A stretch of DNA of 13,850 nucleotides from Acidobacteriaceae bacterium (GTDB lineage: Bacteria; Acidobacteriota; Terriglobia; Terriglobales; Acidobacteriaceae). Below the pieces are notes generated by a model. The model was not told the DNA's origin, did no database searches, and saw only the letters and a program-made list of their open reading frames with translations. This document shows, piece after piece, positions 1-5,694 of the stretch (its first letter is position 1; each line of letters starts with the position of its first letter). The DNA lies in assembly GCA_030838305.1 (NCBI GenBank), contig JAUTWY010000336.1, positions 1-13,850 of the forward strand. Reading direction: 5' to 3'. The position numbers were made by a program, and so were the translations under genes.

Positions 1-2
1 TC

Positions 3-332
3 TGGAACATTTACTTCATGAAACACCCGCTGGTGGGAGAGCCGGTAGGCTTCAGTGGATTCTTTAGCGGACCAGTCTCGGGGCATCTGCTCGGGCTTTT
101 GGGGGGATGCATCTGGGGCATCGGCACTGTATTCAATCTGGTTGCGGCAAGCTTCACCGGCGTCGCCATTTCATACGCCATTGGACAATCCGCTCCCATG
201 GTGGCGGCCCTGTGGGGAGTTCTCGCCTGGAAGGAGTTTGCGAACTCAGGGCCGCGCGCCAAAGCGTACCTCAGCTTGATGTTTGTCTTCTACGGGCTGG
301 CGATTTTTCTGGTCGCACGGGCGAATGGATAA
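3..332 (+). CDS. GRP/RhaT-like sugar permease, C-terminal fragment
   Basis: This reading frame is open from the first bases of the window (WNIYFMKHPL...) and stops with TAA at 330-332, so only about the last 109 residues are present and the true start lies outside. The visible part holds roughly three hydrophobic segments. A glycine-rich stretch (LLGGCIWGIGTVFNLVAA) followed by GVAISYAIGQ resembles the C-terminal half of glucose/ribose-porter (GRP) permeases such as GlcU in the drug/metabolite transporter superfamily. These inner-membrane proteins take up sugars, usually with a cation. The substrate cannot be told from this fragment. It converges on the nucleoside hydrolase gene with only 5 bp between stop codons and no terminator between them. 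Alternative: another DMT-superfamily permease. Confidence 0.75.
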   Translation, partial: WNIYFMKHPLVGEPVGFSGFFSGPVSGHLLGLLGGCIWGIGTVFNLVAASFTGVAISYAIGQSAPMVAALWGVLAWKEFANSGPRAKAYLSLMFVFYGLAIFLVARANG

Positions 333-337
333 GGCAG

Positions 338-1390
338 CTATTTTCCCCTGATCCGGCTCACAAACAATTGCAGGAAACGGTCGGCATCGGATGCGAGACA
401 GACTTTGGCATTCGGCTTAAGGTCGACCACGCCCTCGATTTCGTAGTGATCTCCGTGCAGGACGTTGTTTTCGCTCGAGCCGCGGCGATTCGCCACGGTT
501 TCTCCTCGCGTAAACTCGCCTTTAGTTTCCACGTCGACGTGCATTTTTTCCAGCGTTCCTAGGGTTGGATCCAGAGCAATTCCTACCGCTAGCGGGTCGT
601 ACATCGCCGCACCGCCGTATCCGCTCTTCTCGCTGCGGGTCAAATAGAAATCGGCAATCTGGGCGATAAAGTCGCTTTGTGGTCCGTGCGATGTTTGGAG
701 TTGCGCGAGATACTTTCGGGTCATCAGTGTCCGCTCACCCGCATCGGAGCCGACCATCGTTACGATCCATCCCGCATTGAAGACGATCTGCGCCGCCTCG
801 GGATCGTTGTAGATGTTGGCTTCCGCCGCTCCGTTGACGTTCCCGCCGGTGATCGAGCCGCCCATGATCACAATGTCCTTGACCAGCGCCGCAATCGATG
901 GGTCTTTCGAAACTGCGAGCGCGATATTCGTTAAAGGTCCTACCGGTATCAATGTGATCTCATGCGGATATTTGTGGACCATTTCGATAATGAGATCGGG
1001 ACCGAACCGAGGATCCTTCTTGCATTTCGCAGGAGGCAACTCGACATTGGCCAGGCCATTCTTTCCATGCCAGAACTGCGCCGTGATCAATTTCTGATTC
1101 AACGGATGCTGCGCCCCGCCTGCGACGGTGACGTCACAGCGTCCGGCAAGAGAAACGAGTTTCAGGGCATTTTCCAGTCCCTGCTGGGCATCGACATTCC
1201 CTGGCACAACCGTCAGCGCTTCCACCCTTAACTCTGGAGAATTCAACGCCAGGATGATGGCCATGGCATCGTCGGCGCCAGGATCGGTGTCGATGATGAC
1301 CCGCTTGGGACCGGCTTGCGTGAAACCCTGCGTAATGCAAATTAGGACGAAGGACAAACTTAGGATAGATAGAACTCGAAGTTGCTTCAT
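338..1390 (-). CDS. Exported inosine/uridine-preferring-type nucleoside hydrolase
   Basis: A 350-residue protein of the IunH/RihA family, which hydrolyses the N-glycosidic bond of ribonucleosides to free base and ribose. Residues 1-26 form a signal peptide (MKQLR, hydrophobic core, cleavage likely after TQA), so it probably acts in the periplasm or outside the cell. The Ca2+-binding and catalytic motif DTDPGADDA is at 34-42, an HGxxGL motif at 108-113, GGNVNGAAEANIYNDPEAA at 182-200 (family Asn/Glu/Asn ligands), and the last metal-ligand Asp is D265 in MYDPLAV. Many IU-type enzymes have His just before that Asp; here it is Tyr264, so base preference is uncertain. It is the last gene of the cdd-deoA-nupC cluster, 32 bp after nupC. 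The ATG at 1390 is preceded by AGAGGG (1398-1403) at 7 nt, which supports this start. Confidence 0.92.
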   Translation of the reverse strand: MKQLRVLSILSLSFVLICITQGFTQAGPKRVIIDTDPGADDAMAIILALNSPELRVEALTVVPGNVDAQQGLENALKLVSLAGRCDVTVAGGAQHPLNQKLITAQFWHGKNGLANVELPPAKCKKDPRFGPDLIIEMVHKYPHEITLIPVGPLTNIALAVSKDPSIAALVKDIVIMGGSITGGNVNGAAEANIYNDPEAAQIVFNAGWIVTMVGSDAGERTLMTRKYLAQLQTSHGPQSDFIAQIADFYLTRSEKSGYGGAAMYDPLAVGIALDPTLGTLEKMHVDVETKGEFTRGETVANRRGSSENNVLHGDHYEIEGVVDLKPNAKVCLASDADRFLQLFVSRIRGK

Positions 1391-1397
1391 AGCAAAA

Positions 1398-1403
1398 CCC
1401 TCT
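1398..1403 (-). promoter_or_regulatory. Ribosome binding site of the nucleoside hydrolase gene
   Basis: AGAGGG on the minus strand lies 7 nt before the ATG at 1390. It sits inside the 32-bp gap after nupC, so the gene can be translated independently within a shared transcript. Confidence 0.6.
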
Positions 1404-1422
1404 TTCCAAATGTCGTTGTGGA

Positions 1423-2649
1423 TTAGAGCAGCATGCCGGCGATTGCGGCCGACATCAGGTTCGCCATCGTTCCCGCCAGCATCGCGCGGATTCCGAGCCG
1501 CGCCAATTCGCCTCTCTTATTTGGAGCGAGTGCTCCGATGCCTCCGATTTGGATTCCAATGGAACTGAGATTGGCGAAGCCGCAGAGCGCAAATGTGGCG
1601 ATGGTGAATGAGCGTGGATCGAGAGAGGCCTTCGCCGGACCGAGCATGGAAAATGCCACCAGCTCGTTCAGCGCCATGCGGGTACCGAGCAATGTTCCAA
1701 TAAATCCGCAGTCGCGCCAGGGAACTCCGATCACCCACGCTACCGGAGCGAAGAGCACACCGAAGATCTTCTCCAGGCTTTCCGGAAACCAGCTCACCCA
1801 GTGATGAATTCCGCCAAGAATACCATCGGTGAGAGCGATCAAGGCGAGGAACGCAATCAGCATCGCAGCGACATTCAGTGCCAGGTGCAACCCGTCGGTA
1901 GTTCCACGAGCGATCGCGCCTAGCAGATTTTCTTCGTTCTCGGCCTTTTCTTCCTCGGCACTCATGACGACGCGACCTGCGGTCTTTGGCTGTTCCGTCT
2001 CCGGCACCAGCATTTTCGCCATCAGCAAAGTGCCGGGTGCCGTCATGATGACCGCACTCAATAAGTGCCTGGGGTCAATTCCAAAGAAAATATAGGCAGC
2101 CATGATTCCGCCAGAAACGTGCGCCATGCCGCTGGTCATCACAGTCATCAATTCCGAGCGCGTCAGGTCAGCCAGAAAGGGTCGAATGGTCAGCGGCGCT
2201 TCCGTTTGTCCCATGAAAATGCTGGCCGCAACGTTCAGCGATTCCGCCCCGCTTGCTCCCATGACTCGCGTCATGACCCAGGCGAAAATCCGGATGATGA
2301 TCTGCATGATGCCGAAGTAATAGAGCACCGCGAAAAAGGCTGCAATGAAGATGATCGTCGGGAGCACTCCGAAGGCAAAATAGCCCAATTGCGATCCGGG
2401 ATTCGCAAGATCGCCAAAGACAAAGTGGGATCCCGCGTGGGCATAACTCAGGAGCTTTGTGACCGCGTCTCCCGCCTTCTGGAAGGCATTTCTGCCGGCG
2501 TCGACGCGCAACACAAACACGGCGAAGACGCACTGCAAACCCAATCCCCAAATAACGGTTTTCAACCGAATGGCGCGGCGATTGGTGGAGAACGCATAAG
2601 CCAACGCCAGCATCGTCAAGAGGCCGAGAATTCCGGTGTATCGTCCCAT
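1423..2649 (-). CDS. nupC: Concentrative nucleoside transporter, NupC/CNT family
   Basis: A 408-residue inner-membrane protein, typical for bacterial CNT transporters that import nucleosides with Na+ or H+. Hydrophobic segments recur along its length. The family's substrate-site motifs are present: GQTEAPL at 147-153 (hairpin 1), ALNELVAF at 326-333 with E329, and FANLSSIGIQIGG at 358-370 with N360 and S363. These match the Q-T-E, Glu, Asn and Ser nucleoside contacts known from Vibrio cholerae CNT. A charged cytoplasmic-looking stretch (AEEEKAENEENL) lies at 231-242. Its ATG abuts the deoA stop codon (TAA then ATG, no gap), pointing to translational coupling. With Cdd and DeoA upstream it most likely supplies pyrimidine nucleosides, although CNT members also carry purines. 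Confidence 0.95.
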   Translation of the reverse strand: MGRYTGILGLLTMLALAYAFSTNRRAIRLKTVIWGLGLQCVFAVFVLRVDAGRNAFQKAGDAVTKLLSYAHAGSHFVFGDLANPGSQLGYFAFGVLPTIIFIAAFFAVLYYFGIMQIIIRIFAWVMTRVMGASGAESLNVAASIFMGQTEAPLTIRPFLADLTRSELMTVMTSGMAHVSGGIMAAYIFFGIDPRHLLSAVIMTAPGTLLMAKMLVPETEQPKTAGRVVMSAEEEKAENEENLLGAIARGTTDGLHLALNVAAMLIAFLALIALTDGILGGIHHWVSWFPESLEKIFGVLFAPVAWVIGVPWRDCGFIGTLLGTRMALNELVAFSMLGPAKASLDPRSFTIATFALCGFANLSSIGIQIGGIGALAPNKRGELARLGIRAMLAGTMANLMSAAIAGMLL

Positions 2650-4005
2650 TTAGTTTTTGTCTCCGGCCTTTCCGATCACGCGATGAATCAAGGGCCTTTT
2701 GTCGAGCGGGGGCGAATCCTGAATCTGATAGCTCTTTTCTAGAAGTTGCCGGGCACTAGCCGCGCGCGCTTCTGCATTGTAGTGAATGGTCGCAAGCGCC
2801 TCACCGCGGGAGACAACGTCGCCGACTTTTTTGTGTAGCACGATTCCCACCGTGGGATCGACGGAATCTTCTTTGCGTTCACGGCCGCCCCCGAGAATCA
2901 CGCATGCGGTCCCAATCTCCTCGCACTGCATAGAGGCAAGATATCCGTTTCTGGGGCTAGCGATGGTCACAGTGGAGTTAGCCTGAGGCAGTTTGATCGG
3001 ATCGTCGATGGTTCGCGGATCTCCGCCCTGCAACTCCACCATTTGGCGAAACTTGTCGAGAGCTTTCCCCGAAGCAATCAATTTCTCGCTCTGCTTCTTA
3101 CCGCCAGCGACCGTATCGGACACTCCACCCATATACAGCATCCAACCCGCAAGTTCGATGCACAGCAGGCGCAAATCTGCGGGCCCTTCCCCGCGCAGAA
3201 CGTCCACGACTTCGACAACCTCAAGCGCATTGCCGATCATATTTCCGAGGGGCTGATCCATATCAGTGATAAGCGCCACTGCCTGTTTGCCCATGCGCTC
3301 GCCAGTTTCAACCATGAGTTCGGCGAGAAAAATGGCGTCCTTCTCACTCTTCATGAACGCTCCCGACCCGGTCTTTACATCGAGCACGAGCGCATCAATG
3401 CCTTCCGCGAGTTTCTTGCTCATGATGGATGCGCAGATAAGATATGGGCTCTCCACAGTGCCCGTCACGTCCCGCATCGCGTAGAGCTTGCGATCAGCCG
3501 GAGCAATTTCCGCAGTCTGGCCAATCATGGCGCAACCACAGGTTTCGAGCACACGGCGAAATTCGGAGACCGGAAGATTCACATTGAAGCCTGGGATCGC
3601 TTCCAGCTTGTCCAACGTCCCTCCGGTATGCCCGAGGCCGCGGCCGCTGATCATGGGAACTGCCACGCCCGCAGCGGCGGCAAGCGGCGCGAGCACCAGC
3701 GAGGTCTTGTCGCCGACGCCGCCGGTCGAATGCTTGTCGACTTTTTTCGAGGGGAGCGAAGAAAGATCGAGCACTTCACCCGAGCGGAGCATGGCATCGG
3801 TGAGCGCTGCCGTCTCGGCGCGCGTCATGCCACGCAACACTACCGCCATCAGCCAGGCGGAAATCTGATAGTCGGGAATATCATCACGCGTGTAGCCGTT
3901 CACCAACGATTCGATTTCGTCCCGCGATAACTCGACGCCATCCCGTTTTTTGCGAATGACATCAATGGCACGGAACGTCTGCGTTGAAGCGGGCGTCGGA
4001 TTCAC
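2650..4005 (-). CDS. deoA: Pyrimidine-nucleoside / thymidine phosphorylase
   Basis: A 451-residue cytoplasmic enzyme that converts thymidine, deoxyuridine and possibly uridine plus phosphate into free base and (deoxy)ribose-1-phosphate. Family signatures are complete: KHSTGGVGDKTSLVLAP at 91-107 (phosphate site) and SGRGLGHTGGTLDKLE at 120-135. Residues aligning with E. coli thymidine phosphorylase R171, S186 and K190 are R178, S193 and K197. A C-terminal biotinyl-like fold (around 340-440) matches the family. The sequence looks closer to Gram-positive pyrimidine-nucleoside phosphorylase (Pdp) than to E. coli DeoA, so dual uridine/thymidine use is plausible. The start is GTG (4005-4003), overlapping the cdd stop as GTGA; no in-frame ATG occurs before residue 53, which supports the GTG. 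Confidence 0.96.
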   Translation of the reverse strand: MNPTPASTQTFRAIDVIRKKRDGVELSRDEIESLVNGYTRDDIPDYQISAWLMAVVLRGMTRAETAALTDAMLRSGEVLDLSSLPSKKVDKHSTGGVGDKTSLVLAPLAAAAGVAVPMISGRGLGHTGGTLDKLEAIPGFNVNLPVSEFRRVLETCGCAMIGQTAEIAPADRKLYAMRDVTGTVESPYLICASIMSKKLAEGIDALVLDVKTGSGAFMKSEKDAIFLAELMVETGERMGKQAVALITDMDQPLGNMIGNALEVVEVVDVLRGEGPADLRLLCIELAGWMLYMGGVSDTVAGGKKQSEKLIASGKALDKFRQMVELQGGDPRTIDDPIKLPQANSTVTIASPRNGYLASMQCEEIGTACVILGGGRERKEDSVDPTVGIVLHKKVGDVVSRGEALATIHYNAEARAASARQLLEKSYQIQDSPPLDKRPLIHRVIGKAGDKN

Positions 4006-4412
4006 TGGAGACGGAATCCTTCTGGAAGCAACTGGGTGATGTGGGCTTGCTTCGGTCCTTTAGATCCTTGGAAAAAGATGATTGCGTCCGGGCCGAATTC
4101 ATAAATAACCTGACGGCAGGCGCCACAGGGCGAACAGGGCACACCCTGGTCGTTTACCACAGAAACCGCGCGAATCTCGATTTTCGGACCCAACCGCGCC
4201 ACGGCTGAAAATATCGCGGTGCGCTCGGCGCAGTTGGTCATGCCGTAAGAAGCATTCTCAACGTTACAGCCGGAGACGATTTTCCCGTTCGAGAGCAGCA
4301 CAGCGGCTCCAACCCGGAACTTGGAGTAGGGTGCATGCGCATTCTTCATCACAGTTTTCGCGGATCGCAGTAGTTTCGCCTGCATCTCTATAGAGGGCTT
4401 TTTATTGCGCAT
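4002..4412 (-). CDS. cdd: Cytidine deaminase (tetrameric type)
   Basis: Hydrolytic deaminase turning cytidine and deoxycytidine into uridine and deoxyuridine, feeding the phosphorylase encoded next. From the ATG at 4412 the protein has 136 residues, the usual size of the small tetrameric form. PYSKFRVGAA is at 28-37, the substrate-binding NVENASYG at 50-57, zinc/catalytic CAE at 61-63 (C61, E63), and PCGACRQ at 95-101 supplies the two other zinc cysteines (C96, C99). The frame stays open back to a TTG at 4514, but that extension has no family similarity. An ATG at 4385 (127 aa) is also possible; neither ATG has a clear Shine-Dalgarno. It is first in the minus-strand cluster and overlaps deoA by 4 bp (GTGA). 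Confidence 0.93.
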   Translation of the reverse strand: MRNKKPSIEMQAKLLRSAKTVMKNAHAPYSKFRVGAAVLLSNGKIVSGCNVENASYGMTNCAERTAIFSAVARLGPKIEIRAVSVVNDQGVPCSPCGACRQVIYEFGPDAIIFFQGSKGPKQAHITQLLPEGFRLQ

Positions 4413-4444
4413 AGGACCAAGAGGTTCAATGAGAGTCCGGGAAA

Positions 4445-4475
4445 TCGAGGGGCAATTGTAAACCCTCCCCCTCGA
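4445..4475. repeat. Perfect inverted repeat in the cdd leader
   Basis: TCGAGGGG (4445-4452) and CCCCTCGA (4468-4475) are perfect 8-bp arms around a 15-nt spacer, 33-63 nt upstream of the cdd ATG at 4412. In the cdd transcript this would form a stable 5'-UTR stem-loop. No U-tract follows on the minus strand, so it is not a standard terminator. It could be an operator or an mRNA-stabilising or attenuating element. Function unknown. Confidence 0.5.
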
Positions 4476-4525
4476 GGTTCCACGCTTTTTCTTCGCGCGA
4501 TCAAAGGCAACCAAACAATACGGCG

Positions 4526-4543
4526 CACCGTGAATTCGCGTTG
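4526..4543. promoter_or_regulatory. Imperfect palindrome between cdd and deoC, candidate operator
   Basis: An 18-bp imperfect palindrome (CACCGTGAATTCGCGTTG, 7 of 9 base pairs symmetric) is centred at 4534.5, about 122 bp from both the cdd start (4412) and the preferred deoC start (4656). It overlaps the weak -35 candidate of deoC. A single repressor bound here could control both divergent units. The regulator is not in the window. Confidence 0.35.
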
Positions 4544-4564
4544 TGAGATTTCCTGCCGTACAAT
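4535..4564 (+). promoter_or_regulatory. deoC: Weak candidate promoter for deoC
   Basis: TACAAT (4559-4564) matches the -10 consensus at 5 of 6 positions. The best -35 at suitable spacing is TTCGCG (4535-4540, 18-nt spacer), which is poor. Transcription would start near 4571, giving an 80-90 nt leader. Support is weak. Confidence 0.2.
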
Positions 4565-4655
4565 TACTGCGCGAGGAAATGGTCGCTTACGCGTTCCTTG
4601 ACACGAGACAAATGCAGTGCCGTTTGACCACAACCATCCCGCAGAAGCTCACGAA

Positions 4656-5651
4656 ATGACGCGTAAGGCTGGAACTTCCATCGCAACCCTCGCAGACCGG
4701 TCCCTCCTGCCAAACTCGGGAATTCCTCTCGATCTGAATTGCGTACAGGAGGTTCGAGTGAACACAAGCGCGGTGGAACGCCGCACCCAATCTCAGGTAG
4801 CGCGAAGGACGGTGAAGAAGGAATGGCAGGCGGCATGGCTGCTTCGCGCAATTTCTTGTATGGATCTGACCACCCTTTCTGGCGATGACACAGATGAGCG
4901 GGTGCGCCGGCTGTGTGCGAAGGCGCGTCAACCCCTGCAATACGATCTCGTACAAAAACTTGGAACTGAAGAACTCGAGGTAAAGGTTGCCGCAGTTTGT
5001 GTCTACCATGTTTTCGTCGAAACGGCGCTGCACGCTTTGGAAGGAAGTGGCGTCCGCGTGGCGGCGGTGTCGACCGGTTTTCCGGCGGGGCTGTCGCCGC
5101 TCGCCGAGCGGGTCGCGGAGATTCGCCGCTCCGTCGAGGCGGGCGCTCACGAGATTGACGTCGTCATTACGCGTGCCCATGTGTTTGGCGCACGTTGGCA
5201 GGCACTGTATGACGAGATCGCAGCCTTCAAACAGGCCTGCGGTGCGGCTCACATGAAGGTCATCCTTGCAGCAGGTGATCTGCTGACTCTGCGCAACGTG
5301 GCGCGCGCCAGTGTCGTCGCCATGATGGCCGGGGCCGATTTCATCAAAACATCAACTGGCAAAGAAACTACCAACGCCACGTTGCCGGTGGGCTTGGTAA
5401 TGACTCGGGCCATTCGTGAGTATGCCCAGCAGACTGGGATGGCTGTGGGTTTCAAGGCGGCGGGTGGGATTCGTACTGCGAAGCAATCGACTGACTGGCT
5501 GGCTTTGATGAAAGAAGAACTGGGGGAGTCGTGGATGCGTGCCGAGCTTTTTCGTTTCGGCGCGAGTGGGTTGTTGGGCGATATAGAGCGGCAGCTTGAA
5601 CACTACGCGACGGGACGGTACTCGGCTGAGTACCGTCATCCACTCGCCTAG
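4656..5651 (+). CDS. deoC: Deoxyribose-phosphate aldolase, human DERA-like
   Basis: Class I aldolase cleaving 2-deoxyribose-5-phosphate into glyceraldehyde-3-phosphate and acetaldehyde in the cytoplasm. From ATG 4656 it has 331 residues, like human DERA (318) and longer than E. coli DeoC (259). ARRTVKKEWQAAWLL and DLTTLSGDD are nearly identical to the human enzyme as I recall it. The Schiff-base lysine is K231 in DFIKTSTGKE, the relay lysine K267 in GFKAAGGIR, and the proton-relay Asp D168 in EIDVV. The loop usually read as TGEL is AGDL here. A perfect AGGAGG-N5-GTG at 4747-4760 would give a 297-aa form, but LDLNCVQEVRVN just upstream still aligns with human LDLSWISKIQVN, which favours the longer start. 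GTG 4617 is also in frame. It leads the plus-strand deoC-ALDH16-ALDH group. Confidence 0.95.
   Translation: MTRKAGTSIATLADRSLLPNSGIPLDLNCVQEVRVNTSAVERRTQSQVARRTVKKEWQAAWLLRAISCMDLTTLSGDDTDERVRRLCAKARQPLQYDLVQKLGTEELEVKVAAVCVYHVFVETALHALEGSGVRVAAVSTGFPAGLSPLAERVAEIRRSVEAGAHEIDVVITRAHVFGARWQALYDEIAAFKQACGAAHMKVILAAGDLLTLRNVARASVVAMMAGADFIKTSTGKETTNATLPVGLVMTRAIREYAQQTGMAVGFKAAGGIRTAKQSTDWLALMKEELGESWMRAELFRFGASGLLGDIERQLEHYATGRYSAEYRHPLA
4747..4752 (+). promoter_or_regulatory. Consensus Shine-Dalgarno inside the deoC 5' region
   Basis: AGGAGG is followed by 5 nt and an in-frame GTG (4758-4760). This is the best ribosome-binding signal near the gene, yet homology to DERA extends upstream of it. 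Either it is the real start of a 297-aa enzyme, an internal start giving a second form, or a chance match in codons for Gln-Glu-Val. Confidence 0.4.
5614..5637. repeat. Perfect 10-bp stem-loop at the 3' end of deoC
   Basis: GACGGTACTC (5614-5623) and GAGTACCGTC (5628-5637) form a perfect 10-bp stem with a GGCT loop, inside the last codons of deoC and ending 14 nt before the end of its stop codon. No T-run follows, so it is not an intrinsic terminator. It could stabilise the deoC mRNA end, tune expression of the downstream dehydrogenases, or be a protein-binding palindrome. Confidence 0.55.
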
Positions 5652-5694
5652 TTGCCAGGCGTTGTTGGGAAAATGAGATGATGAACCGACCTGC

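Noticed and set aside
2065..3930. Long plus-strand open frames (225 and 295 codons) opposite nupC and deoA
   Set aside because: They lie fully antisense to clear family members and their translations show no recognisable motif; open frames on the opposite strand are common in GC-rich genes.
4413..4514. TTG-initiated N-terminal extension of cdd
   Set aside because: The extra 34 residues have no similarity to cytidine deaminases and would cover the leader hairpin; an internal ATG gives the family's normal length.
4541..4546. TTGTGA half-site near deoC as a copy of the 12515-12531 operator
   Set aside because: The second half TCACAA is missing at any suitable spacing.
4587..5252. A 221-codon minus-strand frame opposite deoC
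   Set aside because: It overlaps the conserved deoC coding region and its translation shows no family features.
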